This document shows, piece by piece, positions 35,490-45,900 of a stretch of 64,000 nucleotides of DNA. The notes beneath the pieces were generated by a model, which worked only from the letters and a program-made list of their open reading frames with translations, had not been told where the DNA came from and searched no databases. The stretch is taken from positions 55,520-119,519 of the forward strand of contig CAZEQJ010000010.1 of assembly GCA_964514385.1 (NCBI GenBank), read 5' to 3'. Source of the stretch: CAZEQJ01 sp964514385 (GTDB taxonomy: Bacteria; Bacteroidota; Bacteroidia; Cytophagales; Cyclobacteriaceae). The first letter of the stretch is position 1; every line of letters starts with the position of its first letter. The translations under genes were made by a program, and so were the position numbers.

Positions 35490-36559
35490 TGACAGAATCA
35501 TCACTCAAAGTCACCTTACAACAGATTGACGCCATACGAAAAAGAACAAACTTCTGGCGTAGATTTATCAGTATCTTATTCGCGATACCTATGGTGCCGG
35601 TAGCTTATCTCCAGATCGTGGACAGCCCCAGGTTACAGGAGGTGGTACGATCCTTTGTGATGTCTTATTTGGACACCATTCCGCCATTTCTGGACAGTCT
35701 CCTTTTCCAGCCATATGTGGGGATAATATTACTTGTGATTCCGGCTTTATTTATATACGGCGCCCAGATGAATTATACTGGCGATAAGGCACGCAAATTA
35801 TTCAAGGAAAAAGTTGTACCCCGAATTGTGGAGGAGGTAAGCCCGGACCTGAGCTATTCGCCCCAATGTGATAAATCGATTTATTTTCTGAGCGAAAAGG
35901 GATTACTGGACACCACACCTAACAACGGGTATTCTGAAGATTATTTTTCAGGAAAACTGGGTGCTACGGATGTTGAATTTTTTGAACAGCGACTCGTACA
36001 TGTTATGCAGGGTGATGACCGGCAAAAGGTTACATGGCTATTTACAGGCCTCGTTTTTATAGCTGATTTCCACAAATCATTTAAAGGCACCACATTAATT
36101 ATTCCGGATAAAGGCACCGGCTCCATGAAGTCATGGTTTGAAAAAAGGAAGATTGGTGAGAAGGATATTGTGAAACTGGAAAATGCTGAATTTGAAAAGA
36201 TATATACCGTATATGGTACTGACCAGGTGGAGGCAAGGTATATACTCAGTACGTCATTTATGCAGCGCATGGTTGAGTTGTACCATAAACTCGCGGCAGT
36301 AAAAAATCCACCTGACAGAACGCTGCTACAGCGGCTGATAAACCGTGAAAAAGTACTGAAAAGACCCGGTAAACCTAAAATTAAGGTTCTATTCGAGGAT
36401 GAAAAAATGCACATGGCGATCGATTGGTCCAACAATTTCTTCGATTACAATCTGAAGAAAAAGCCGGAAGATGAAGTCAGGGAAACGGCAGAAGAAATCC
36501 GGTTGATCTCGGGTATTGTAGAAGATCTGAACCTGAATACACGCATCTGGAGCAAGACA
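35489..36559 (+). CDS. DUF3137 membrane protein, second copy
   Basis: A 357-residue paralogue of the gene before it, with the same two-span N-terminus and the same soluble motifs (GATDVEFFEQR, FTGLVFIADFHKSFKGTTLIIPD, YTVYGTDQVEARYILSTSFMQRM, IDWSNNFFDY, EDLNLNTRIW). It carries an insert of about 25 residues near residue 280 that the first copy lacks. The ATG at 35489 overlaps the preceding stop by one base. Two different subunits of one complex is the simplest reading, and LemA is the likely partner. Confidence 0.88.
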
Positions 36560-36560
36560 T

Positions 36561-36590
36561 AAAAAGGCCCCGCCCAATGTGGACGAGGCC
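36561..36590 (-). terminator. Terminator of the amidohydrolase operon
   Basis: Read on the minus strand, GGCCTCGTCC and GGGCGGGGCC pair fully (two G-U pairs) around a 5-nt loop and are followed by five T residues. On the plus strand two A-C mismatches weaken it, so it mainly ends the minus-strand operon whose stop is at 36612. Confidence 0.85.
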
Positions 36591-36611
36591 CGTTTTCGCA
36601 GTTAGATATTT

Positions 36612-37916
36612 TTATTCCTTTGTAATTCCCGGATCCCGGTCAAGGAATTCTTCATAAAGCCGGGAATGACGGTTTTCCAGTGGCATGCGCCAACCGGCAA
36701 TGAACAGCTCTCTTACCTGTGACCGTGTTTCGAAAGGGTCACCGGTAGAAACGATGATATCTGCCCATTTCCCTTCTTCAATTGATCCCATTTTATCGTC
36801 CATGCCAAAAATCTCGGCAGGTGTGATGGTTACCGCACGAAGAGCTTCTTCTTTTCCCATACCGTAGGTAGCGGCGAATCCGGCATTAAACGGCAGGTTA
36901 CGTACATTTTCATTTTCATTGCTACGTATAGCCACTTTGACTCCGGCTTTTGCCATGATGCCAGCATTGGCATAGGGGCGATCATACTTATCATACGACC
37001 GTGTAGGCGTGCTCAGCACAGGACCTGTAATAACCGGAATACCTGCCTCAGCGATGGAATCAGCCACACGCCAGCCCTCCAGTACGCCAGAAAAGATCAC
37101 ATTATCCATCCCCATTTTTTCAACCCAGTCTATTGCACCCAGTATATCATTGGCGCCATTTACCTCAATCATGAGGTCGAGCTCACCTGTAATCACTTTG
37201 CTAAGTTGCTCCATTTCGGGATAATATTCCGGTGCCTGATTAGCAGGATTTGCTTTATGAGCGCTATCGATCTGATGGTAGAGACGGGCCTTCTCAAACG
37301 CCTTATTAACGGTTTCCAGTCTTTCTTTGGCATCTTTTTTAATTTCATCCTCACTTCTGCGGTCACGCCTTCCTCTTCGGGCAAATGAGGGGAAGTTCAT
37401 CACCACAGCCGAATAGCCTGTATGCATTTGCTCAGGCGTATAGCCGTGAAAATGGATCAGGGCGGCGGTACCTGGAAAAAGACCGCCACTTGGCTTGGTA
37501 ATAGCTGCAGTTACTCCTGTAGCACGGTTTACAGGAAACAGCACAGAGTTCGGATTTACGGCTGTCAATGCCTTAACATGTGGCTTTATGTCTCCGAGCT
37601 CCACATTGTCCTGCGTCTCAGGCACCGAGCCAATTTCCGAAAGACCGATAGACGTGCCACCGTCAATCATACCAGGATAAAGGTGCAGTCCGCTGCAGTC
37701 GATCACTGTAGCACCGTCGGGTGCAACTATCCCAGCGTCAATGCTTTCGATCATGCCTTCACTGATCAGCACATCTGCTGTAATTACGCCATTGGTGACG
37801 GTATGTACGGTTCCTCCTTTGAGCAGGAAGGTGCCATAGGTGCCCTTCGCTTCCTGGGCGTAGCTAAAAGTGGCCAGAAAAAGGCCTATATATAATACTA
37901 ATTTTTTCATTTTCAT
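36612..37916 (-). CDS. Amidohydrolase-fold protein lacking metal ligands
   Basis: A 434-residue secreted protein (signal peptide about 1-20). The composite beta domain and barrel of the amidohydrolase superfamily are kept, including the late MGSIEEGKWADIIV. The first metal motif HxH is replaced by the sequence DGGTS, and the histidines expected in the middle of the barrel are missing (IEVNGANDI). It is therefore probably not a hydrolase by the usual metal mechanism. Its start overlaps the end of the intact paralogue by 4 bp. Confidence 0.85.
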   Translation of the reverse strand: MKMKKLVLYIGLFLATFSYAQEAKGTYGTFLLKGGTVHTVTNGVITADVLISEGMIESIDAGIVAPDGATVIDCSGLHLYPGMIDGGTSIGLSEIGSVPETQDNVELGDIKPHVKALTAVNPNSVLFPVNRATGVTAAITKPSGGLFPGTAALIHFHGYTPEQMHTGYSAVVMNFPSFARRGRRDRRSEDEIKKDAKERLETVNKAFEKARLYHQIDSAHKANPANQAPEYYPEMEQLSKVITGELDLMIEVNGANDILGAIDWVEKMGMDNVIFSGVLEGWRVADSIAEAGIPVITGPVLSTPTRSYDKYDRPYANAGIMAKAGVKVAIRSNENENVRNLPFNAGFAATYGMGKEEALRAVTITPAEIFGMDDKMGSIEEGKWADIIVSTGDPFETRSQVRELFIAGWRMPLENRHSRLYEEFLDRDPGITKE

Positions 37917-39271
37917 TTCTCGGTTGAGGTAAACATGTATTCGGTATCCTGCATGCAGTTATCTTCCCACGTTTCCATGGTTGGAATATCATACTCTTCC
38001 TCCGGGTCGACTATGATCCGCTGGTCAGCGGCGTCATTTTCACTGTCAAACGCTACGTTGCCGTCCACAATAGTATAAAGCGGACGCGCATAAATGGAGA
38101 GTGGATGGTTTTCAAAGATGACGATATCGCCATCTTTTCCTTCTTCAATAGAACCTACCCGGTTATCAATACCCAGCTGCTTTGCCGGGTTGATGGTGAT
38201 CAGGCTAAGCGCTTCTTCATCCGAAAGACCACCATATCGCTGTGTTTTTGCAGCTTCATGATAAAGGTGGCGGATCAGCTCACCTGAGTCAGAATTGATG
38301 GAGGTGACCACACCGTTACGCGATAGAATCGTGGCGTTGTAGGCGGTGGAGTAATATACTTCAAACTTGTACGCCCACCAGTCACTGAATACGCTTGCAC
38401 CTGCACCAAACTCAGCAAGTTCGGGTGCCACTTTATATCCTTCGTTCACATGCTGGAAGACCAGTCGGTTTACTCCAAAATCCTTGCATACGTTCATCAG
38501 CATCAGGATTTCATCAGCGCGGTATGAATGGCAATGGATAATGATTTCGCCTTTCAGGATATCAGCCAGCACCTCCATGCGCAGGTCATATTCCGGCGCC
38601 ACAGCCATATCACGCGTACGTTTGTTGGCTACGAGCTTGTTGTAATCCTCCCATTCTTTCATGTACTCCCGGGCTTCGCTAAAGGCATTTCGGATTACAT
38701 ATTCTACACCCATACGTGACCGGGGCCAGATGCCATTGCCTCTTCCGTGTACCCTTGTCGGGTTTTCACCAAGAGCAAATTTGATGGTTCGTGGTGCCCC
38801 TTCCATTTTCAGGGCGTTCGGGTTGCTGGTACCATAGTGGTGCTTGATCGTTTCACACTGACCGCCGATAACATTGGCAGACCCATGCATGGCATGCGAG
38901 GCGGTAACTCCCCCGGCGAGTGCACGGTATATGGACACGTCAAGCGGATCAATTACATCTTCCATGGATACCATAGCGGTAACTGGGTCTGTAGCTTCAT
39001 TTACCGACTCCAGCGCGATATGGCTGTGGGCATCGATAATGCCGGGCATTACATATTTTCCGGTGGCATCGATAGTTTTGGTATTGGCCGGAGCAGCAAT
39101 GTTTTGTCCTATTTTGGTGATCTTGCCATTTTCAACGAGGACATCGGTATTTTCCAGTGTACCGTTGGTAACGGTCAGCACCGTTGCATTTTTGATTAAT
39201 AAACTTCCCTTCGTCTGTGCAAAAACAGATACACTGACCAGCAGGGAAATTATATAGATTAGTTTTTTCAT
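37913..39271 (-). CDS. Secreted amidohydrolase, metal site intact
   Basis: A 452-residue member of the imidazolonepropionase-like amidohydrolases, exported by a signal peptide (residues 1-19, ending VFAQ). The HxH metal motif is H82-S-H84 in GIIDAHSHI, further ligands appear in IIHCHSYRADE and FQHVNEGYKV, and the late aspartate is likely in TSINSDSGEL. GSIEEGKDGDIVI closes the fold. It probably hydrolyses amide or peptide-like bonds in the periplasm; the substrate is unknown. It lies between two degenerate paralogues. Confidence 0.92.
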   Translation of the reverse strand: MKKLIYIISLLVSVSVFAQTKGSLLIKNATVLTVTNGTLENTDVLVENGKITKIGQNIAAPANTKTIDATGKYVMPGIIDAHSHIALESVNEATDPVTAMVSMEDVIDPLDVSIYRALAGGVTASHAMHGSANVIGGQCETIKHHYGTSNPNALKMEGAPRTIKFALGENPTRVHGRGNGIWPRSRMGVEYVIRNAFSEAREYMKEWEDYNKLVANKRTRDMAVAPEYDLRMEVLADILKGEIIIHCHSYRADEILMLMNVCKDFGVNRLVFQHVNEGYKVAPELAEFGAGASVFSDWWAYKFEVYYSTAYNATILSRNGVVTSINSDSGELIRHLYHEAAKTQRYGGLSDEEALSLITINPAKQLGIDNRVGSIEEGKDGDIVIFENHPLSIYARPLYTIVDGNVAFDSENDAADQRIIVDPEEEYDIPTMETWEDNCMQDTEYMFTSTEK

Positions 39272-39277
39272 GTCAGA

Positions 39278-40900
39278 TTAAAATTTAGGTTTTTTACTGC
39301 CTTCAATCGGGAAAGAGCCAAACTGGCCGGCACTTGCTGTACCTTCAAACTCATCACCTTCAATTTCAACTTCGATCGTAATGAGGATACTCTGGCCCTG
39401 TGCAGACTGGGTATACGAGATGGTCAGAGTATTGCCATCCAGTTCCACCTCATCCGCTTTCAGCGTCTCTGGCGCACTGTCAGATGTTAATTCCGCTTCA
39501 TAATTTCCAGGCTCGCCTGTGATCTCAATGGATCCGGTCTGCGATTGTCCCGGGATCTCAACCGTGTAGGTCCACGTTCCTGCAAGGTCAACATCAGAGG
39601 TGGCGGAGCTTTTCTTGCGCTTTTTTACTTCAAATTCAAATACCTGACCTTCCACAACGGAGAATCTGACAGCGGCATCTTTATTACCGAGTGTGTCAGA
39701 TAAAACCGTAATGTTGGCCAGTTTGCCATTCTCAAGGGTACCCATCACATTCGATACTCCCATAATGCCTGCCGGCGTTGTCGTGATCATTTCAAGCGCG
39801 GCGTTACGGCTCAGGTTATACTCAGATACCAATGTATGGAGTAGGGGAAGTAAATCGTCTACATCTCCCTCTAGGGCAGAAAAGGAAGCGTTTTTAGTTT
39901 GAGAGAAAGTTACGATCTGGCGGTAGAACTTGTCTGCAGCCTCCTTATTTCGGGCCAGCAATGCCAATAGCTCCTCATTTTCTACTTCCTTATCTTCTTT
40001 AGGTATTTCAGGAAGGTCAAGCGAGAAAAACACCTTATTACTACCCTGCAGCTCCCATCCTTCTGACACCTCAGTATAAATAATTTCGAAGCCCAGATCA
40101 TTTTTCAATGCCTGTGCCCGGTAGATGTCGAGCAGCGACTCGGTCTTAAAATAAACAGGCGTGCTGCCTGTTACCAGCGGTACAAGTGCCTCCTCCGTAG
40201 CTGTCATCGTCGGGCGTTCCATGCCATTCGGATTCGCAGCATATTTCTTTTCGTTTTCAATCTTATAGGATACTTTTCGGAAAAGATCACGGAATTTCGC
40301 AGTGATACCCATGTAGGTAGCGGGGTACATTCTCCCGGATCCTTCAAATTGGGCTGCAAGGCCCAGGTCTTTGTAAAAATAAGCCTTAGGGTCTTCATAT
40401 TTCCCTGGCATGATAAGTGCAGCTTTTCCTGGCAGCATATTGCCATAAGGAACGACTGCCATCGCCGTCACACCAGATTTACGCGGATCATCCAGGTCTT
40501 CTCCACTCCACTGATCAAGGGGATGAGTACCCGGCATGATGCCAGCCTGTTCATCTGTTGGATTGCCCGGGTCTTCAATCTCCTCTCGTTCCCTTTCAGG
40601 CTCTTCCAGTCCATATTGGCCCGGTCCCAGTATAAAACCGGCATAAACATACATCGAGTCCAGTTGAACTACGCGAGCATCAGGTGGTGCCTTCAGGTTT
40701 GATGCCACGGTCTTAATCATACCGTTTTCGATGAGTATTGACCCAAATATGGGCACAGCGCCGGGTTTGGTGATAATAAACCCATTGGCCAGTACAATTT
40801 TTGAGGAAACCTCCTTGTTCAGCTCGTATTGCCCGAATGCAGGTGAGTACAGCATTGGTAATACCAACAGAAAAAGCAGGGCATACATTTTTCTAGTCAT
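39278..40900 (-). CDS. Degenerate amidohydrolase with extra C-terminal beta domain
   Basis: A 540-residue secreted protein, with the start taken at the ATG at 40900, which gives a good signal peptide. It resembles the next two genes and ends its barrel with MGTLENGKLANITVL. The HxH motif is lost: the expected position reads FILGPGQYG, and no replacement ligand set is visible. It carries an additional domain of about 110 residues (VDLAGTWTYTVEIPGQSQTGSIEI...), a lipocalin-like or beta-sandwich module. It is the first gene of the three-gene operon. Confidence 0.86.
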   Translation of the reverse strand: MTRKMYALLFLLVLPMLYSPAFGQYELNKEVSSKIVLANGFIITKPGAVPIFGSILIENGMIKTVASNLKAPPDARVVQLDSMYVYAGFILGPGQYGLEEPEREREEIEDPGNPTDEQAGIMPGTHPLDQWSGEDLDDPRKSGVTAMAVVPYGNMLPGKAALIMPGKYEDPKAYFYKDLGLAAQFEGSGRMYPATYMGITAKFRDLFRKVSYKIENEKKYAANPNGMERPTMTATEEALVPLVTGSTPVYFKTESLLDIYRAQALKNDLGFEIIYTEVSEGWELQGSNKVFFSLDLPEIPKEDKEVENEELLALLARNKEAADKFYRQIVTFSQTKNASFSALEGDVDDLLPLLHTLVSEYNLSRNAALEMITTTPAGIMGVSNVMGTLENGKLANITVLSDTLGNKDAAVRFSVVEGQVFEFEVKKRKKSSATSDVDLAGTWTYTVEIPGQSQTGSIEITGEPGNYEAELTSDSAPETLKADEVELDGNTLTISYTQSAQGQSILITIEVEIEGDEFEGTASAGQFGSFPIEGSKKPKF

Positions 40901-41033
40901 GATTATCATTTGGTTAAACCCGAACCTACATAAAAAAATGGAATTCAGCCGGAAAATTACAGGAGTGGTAGATAAGATATGTCTAAAATTAATTCGGTTG
41001 AAATCCTGTCAAAGATTTACAATAAAATAATAA

Positions 41034-41053
41034 TATACCCCAATCTGGGTATA
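41034..41053. promoter_or_regulatory. 7-bp inverted repeat before the RHS operon
   Basis: TATACCC (41034-41040) and GGGTATA (41047-41053) form a perfect inverted repeat with a 6-bp spacer. It lies about 22 bp upstream of a TATTTTTG -7-like element (41075-41082), a position expected for an activator or repressor site. The arms could also form a small hairpin. Confidence 0.4.
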
Positions 41054-41079
41054 GGATTAAACATTTTGACATTTTATTT

Positions 41080-42021
41080 TTGAACAAATTTTATGTTTTG
41101 AGATATCTATTAACTTTCCTTCTCTTTTTCCCTCTTTTTATTATCGCTCAAAATTCAGGACTTGGTTTCAATTTTCAAGGTATTGCACGTGACATTAACG
41201 GAAATGTATTAAAATCGGCTCCCGTAACCCTGCGTATTGCGTTATACAACGCGAATACAGACCCTACAGCAAGCAATCCGGATTGGCAGGAAACTCATTC
41301 AATAACTACAGATGACTTTGGTGTTTTTGCTCTTAAAGTAGGATTGGGAAGCCTTGTGGCTGGTCAGTTTTCCCAGTTCAATCAGTTAAATTTCCGTGCG
41401 GCCAGGTATTCCATCAAAGTAGAAATACAGGAAGGGTCATCCACATGGGTTGAGATTGCTAATGAAGAACTGGCCAGTGTGCCATATGCAGAAAACACCT
41501 TTCAAATGCCAGTTGGATCGATTATTCCTTATGCTGGTACACGCTCAGCCGCTGAGTCATTGGAAGCTGAAGGGTGGTATATCTGTGATGGGCGCCAATT
41601 ACCATCCACTGATTACGGCCTATTATATACAGCGATTGGAAACAACTGGGGAGGGGACGCATCCAATTTTAATATACCCGATTTAAGAGGGTTGTTTTTA
41701 CGTGGACTGGATGAACGAACAGATGGCACAACTATGGATCCGGATGGCAATAGCCGCGTTGCTCTATCAGCTGGAGGTGTAGGTGGAAGAAACGTAGGGA
41801 GTTATCAATCAGATATAATTAAAGACCACAAGCATTATCGAAATGAAGAAAAAATTACCGAATTCAGATCAAGGACAGGTGTAGCTGGATCTGGCTGGGC
41901 TTGGCATCCGGGAGGTCCACAAGCCGCAGCAGTTGACTATACAGGAACGATGGAGTCCGATTATTCTTCAGAAACCCGACCCAAAAACGTATATGTCATT
42001 TATTTAATCAGAGTTTATTAA
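41080..42021 (+). CDS. Secreted phage-tail-collar-domain protein, first copy
   Basis: A 313-residue secreted protein. No ATG is available, so a TTG start is used at 41080. A TTG at 41098 is possible and is favoured if the -7 element at 41075 is real. The signal peptide ends at IIAQ. Residues about 25-140 form a beta-sandwich found in Bacteroidota surface proteins (FNFQGIARDINGNVL...ELASVPYAEN). Residues about 145-215 are a phage tail-collar domain (PVGSIIPYAG...WYICDGRQLPS...NNWGGDASNFNIPDLRGLFLRG). A histidine/glycine-rich tip region (DERTDGTTMDPDGN) follows. It is the first gene of a four-gene operon. Confidence 0.82.
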   Translation: MNKFYVLRYLLTFLLFFPLFIIAQNSGLGFNFQGIARDINGNVLKSAPVTLRIALYNANTDPTASNPDWQETHSITTDDFGVFALKVGLGSLVAGQFSQFNQLNFRAARYSIKVEIQEGSSTWVEIANEELASVPYAENTFQMPVGSIIPYAGTRSAAESLEAEGWYICDGRQLPSTDYGLLYTAIGNNWGGDASNFNIPDLRGLFLRGLDERTDGTTMDPDGNSRVALSAGGVGGRNVGSYQSDIIKDHKHYRNEEKITEFRSRTGVAGSGWAWHPGGPQAAAVDYTGTMESDYSSETRPKNVYVIYLIRVY

Positions 42022-42022
42022 C

Positions 42023-42967
42023 GTGAAAAGAATATCTACATTAATTATTATTGGTATAGCATTGGTAGCAACTACTATCATTTTACTTTCGACGGCAACA
42101 CCCGTATTATATCAGAAAAAGCTGCAGTTTGTCTATGACATTTCCAATTCAGGCCGTGGTTTTAATTTTCAGGGGATAGCACGGGATATCAATGGCAATA
42201 TCATAGCCAATGAACCTATCGCTCTTCGTATTTCATTATTTGTTCTTGGCCAGTCACCGGAGTGGCAGGAAACTCATAATATTACCACAGATCCGTTTGG
42301 TGGATTTGCACTGGTAGTAGGGGAGGGGTCAACCGTTACGGGTGTTTTTACTGATCTTAATTTTGCCGTGAAGGAATACTGGATACGGGTTGAACTCCAG
42401 GTTTCGGGTTCCTGGGTTGAGCTAACCACTGAAAAACTCAGGAGTGTTCCTTATGCTGAAAATATAGTGGATTTCCCTGTAGGTACCGTTATTCCATTTG
42501 CCGGCACACCTATAGCTGCTGCTGCTCTGGAGGCTGAAGGCTGGAGAATATGTGACGGCACATTAGTGTCTTCTGCTGACTTCAGTGAGCTCTATGCGAC
42601 TATTGGCAACAACTGGGGAGGTGATGCTTCCAATTTCAACCTACCGGACTTACGTGGCCAGTTTTTGCGAGGCCTGGACGAACGAACAGACGGCACCACG
42701 CAGGATCCGGATGGAAACTCAAGGGTAGCCAGATATACCGGAGGAACCGGAGGTAGAAATGTAGGGAGTTATCAGATTGATCAGTTTAAGAGCCATACAC
42801 ATACTTACAATAATGATAGTTACTCACATCGAGCCGGGGGCGGTTCGAATAATAATAACGTACCAAAGAGCCAGGATGGAATCAATACAGGACAAACTCT
42901 TGCCTCAGGTGGAAATGAAACTCGTCCTAAAAATGTTTATGTGCTGTATCTGATTAAAGCCAAATAA
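42023..42967 (+). CDS. Secreted phage-tail-collar-domain protein, second copy
   Basis: A 314-residue paralogue of the previous gene, starting with GTG at 42023, 1 bp after the preceding stop. The N-terminal hydrophobic segment (residues 6-26) may be an uncleaved anchor, because no clear AxA site follows. The FNFQGIARDINGN beta domain and the collar domain (WRICDGTLVSS...NNWGGDASNFNLPDLRGQFLRG) are nearly identical to the first copy, while the C-terminal tip differs. Its TAA overlaps the ATG of the giant RHS gene (TAATG). Confidence 0.83.
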   Translation: MKRISTLIIIGIALVATTIILLSTATPVLYQKKLQFVYDISNSGRGFNFQGIARDINGNIIANEPIALRISLFVLGQSPEWQETHNITTDPFGGFALVVGEGSTVTGVFTDLNFAVKEYWIRVELQVSGSWVELTTEKLRSVPYAENIVDFPVGTVIPFAGTPIAAAALEAEGWRICDGTLVSSADFSELYATIGNNWGGDASNFNLPDLRGQFLRGLDERTDGTTQDPDGNSRVARYTGGTGGRNVGSYQIDQFKSHTHTYNNDSYSHRAGGGSNNNNVPKSQDGINTGQTLASGGNETRPKNVYVLYLIKAK

Positions 42968-45900
42968 TGAAGAAGTTAGTATACGCGTTATTTGGGTTTC
43001 TATTTATTCCTTCGTGGGCTCAGGTGGACGGCGATGCCACCAAACCTACATTAAATTTAAATTCAGGCTCCTCTTCCGGAAGGTCTTCAAACACTCAAAT
43101 TCAGTTTAATGTAGGTCAACTGGTAACAGGATATAATGATTTCTCCTACCGCTTTAGCTATGGTGCCTTACAAAACTATGTAAAACCAACCGAAATTTCC
43201 GTTTCGGATCTTGGGAACTACAGCGTTCAGGTCGGGTCCCGACTGGAGGTGGTGATATTACCGGATCCGGGCACGACACCCAACATTTCCATTTCAACTG
43301 ATCCTGCACCAAATGGTACGTTGTCTTACACTCCATCCACCGGATTACTCCTTTTTATACCTGATGCCAGTGATGTAAATTCCATAACAGTTACTTTTTC
43401 AATCGATAATGAGGGTGTAATCACGGAAAAGGTGATTACATTATCCGCATTTGCTGCCCCGGTACCTGTTTCAGGAGAGGTTTTTGGCTTTACAGAAGGG
43501 TCTCACTCCATCAGCGAGTCGGGTAGCTTTAACTACATGATTCCGCTTGCCCTCCCTATGGGTGCCGGAGAAATGAAACCCGATATATCATTGCAGTACA
43601 GCAGCCATGGTTCAGATGGTATTATGGGAATGGGGTGGACATTGGGTGGGCTATCCACTATCGGACTTTCTCCCGAAAGTATCGACCCGGATGGTCGCAT
43701 ACGCGGCGTATCCTATGAGCTGGTTGATCCGTCTCCGTTAAACCTGGACGGAACCCGCCTGGTACAGGTAGGCGGAACGGATTACCGTTCCAATGGTGCC
43801 GAATACCGTATGGAGTCTACTGATTTCAGTAAAATTATCGAAGAACGATCCGGAACTTCTGAAAGTTTCAAAAGGTACACAAAGGATGGATTAATATATG
43901 AATATGGATTTGGCAATAACAGCCAGATTAAAACCCCTGATAATAAGACCTTATTCTGGGCTGTCAATAAGATTTCAGATACAAAAGGTAACTACATTGA
44001 GTTTTTCTATCAGGCCAATACCACGACTAATACCATAGAATACTATCCAACCGAGATACGATATGGGGCAAATGAGATAGCCGGAACTCCCCATACTGCC
44101 AGAGTAGAATTTGTGTACGATAACCGCCCCGACCCACGGTCTGAATATCTCAATGGGGTACAGATTCTCAAAAATAAGCGATTGCGTTCCATCCGAGTAT
44201 TCAATAACAACAACCTGCTACGACGATATGATATAACGTATCTACCATTGTCGGAGACCAGTTTTTATTCTAAGGTAGACCAGATCAGAGAAATTGGTAG
44301 TGATGGTAAATCGTTTCGGCCAACCCAATTTATCTGGACAGATAATCAGACAGCTGGTTTTGATGCTGGTTCACAACTGATTTCTTTAACCGATGATGTG
44401 AAAGGAAAGCGGCTTTTTCCACTGGATGTTAATGGTGATGGATTGCAGGATATTCTACTTTTTGATGAAAAAACCAACCAAAATATTTTATACGAATTTG
44501 ATGGAACAAACTATACAAAGGTATCTTCTGCCTTTCCTACACTAACCGGGGAGGGACGCTTTTATGGAGGAGATTTTAATGCTGATGGTATTGGTGATCT
44601 GGTATGGTTTGTAGAAGGAGATGCTACCAACAGCCGTTTTTTAATCAATACCAAAAATGCAAGCCTTAACCCTGCTTTGAATTTTTCATCCTTCAGCTTT
44701 ACTGCGGATGATCAGGTTTATTTTTCTGATGTGAATGGTGATGCATATACCGATATATTATTTTATAACAAGAAAACCAGTGTAGCCCGTTGGTTCTTAA
44801 ATCAGACCACGGGTACATCCATTACCTTTGGTTCAGCCTCTTTAGCCGGAGACAATGAAATACCTGCTGGCGCCGATCTATATGTAAATGATTACACCGG
44901 AGATGGGCTGGCTGATATTCTGGCTGTTAATGACAGCACAGGTATTTCCCGCTTGTTTTCTAATCAAAGTCTGGGTAATGCCACTACCAGTGTTACCTAC
45001 CTCGCACTTGAAAATCCGATTTCTTCCGCTTTAAAAGACAGTGTACAGATTTATCAGGGAAACTGGAACGGGGATAACCTGGTCGATTTCTTAATCGTCG
45101 ATAAAAAAACAGGAAATAATACATTTCTGATCAATAAAGGTGGTGGAGCTTTTGACGGGGGAGGCTCCATTGCAGGAAATGTATCCACAAATGTTGGAAC
45201 AAAAGTCAACCTGCTGTTACCCACCTATTTTAAGGGAGACAGCACCATCGTTTATCCGGTAGATTTTAATGCAGATGGCGCTACGGATATTGTTACTTAC
45301 AACTATTTCAGTGGAGTAACCACATTTCTTCAAAACAGAGGGAATCTGTCTTTTACCCAAACAGATAATTATACCATCGACGCCAACCAGGTGATAAAAG
45401 GATCCGGCCTCATTTTCGGAGACTGGGAAGGCCGGGGAATTCTGAGCCCGTTATGGTATGATGAAAAAACAGGTGATAATTTTCTTTACAGAAACACCCA
45501 GCTGAATGATAATCAGGTCATAGCTGTCGAAACAGGCAATGGCCAGCGGATAGAGGTGAATTATGCCACCTTACGTGATCCGGAAGTTTACACTATGGGC
45601 ACAGCCGCCACTTATCCGGAAATAGATTACCAGGGCGCATTAAACGTAGTGAAATCATGCGCTATGAAGAATGGTATTGGGGGTACAAGCAGTTTTCAGT
45701 ATGAATATGCCAACGGAAAAATGAATGTGCGCGGCAGAGGTTTCCGCGGGTTTGAAAAAGTAATTATCAAGGATTTACAGACTGATATTCATTCGGCTAC
45801 CATTTACCAACGTGACTTCCGGCAGGTGGGGCACGAAGCGATCCGAAGAACCCAGTATACCGCTACCGGTGACACGCTAAGCGTAGCCGAGTACGAAAAT

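Noticed and set aside
35941..36435. 164-codon frame opposite the second DUF3137 gene
   Set aside because: Serine- and phenylalanine-rich antisense frame without a domain; the DUF3137 gene explains the region.
41080..42967. Prophage, because of two tail-collar domains
   Set aside because: Both proteins have export signals and Bacteroidota surface domains, and no capsid, terminase, integrase or lysis gene is present.
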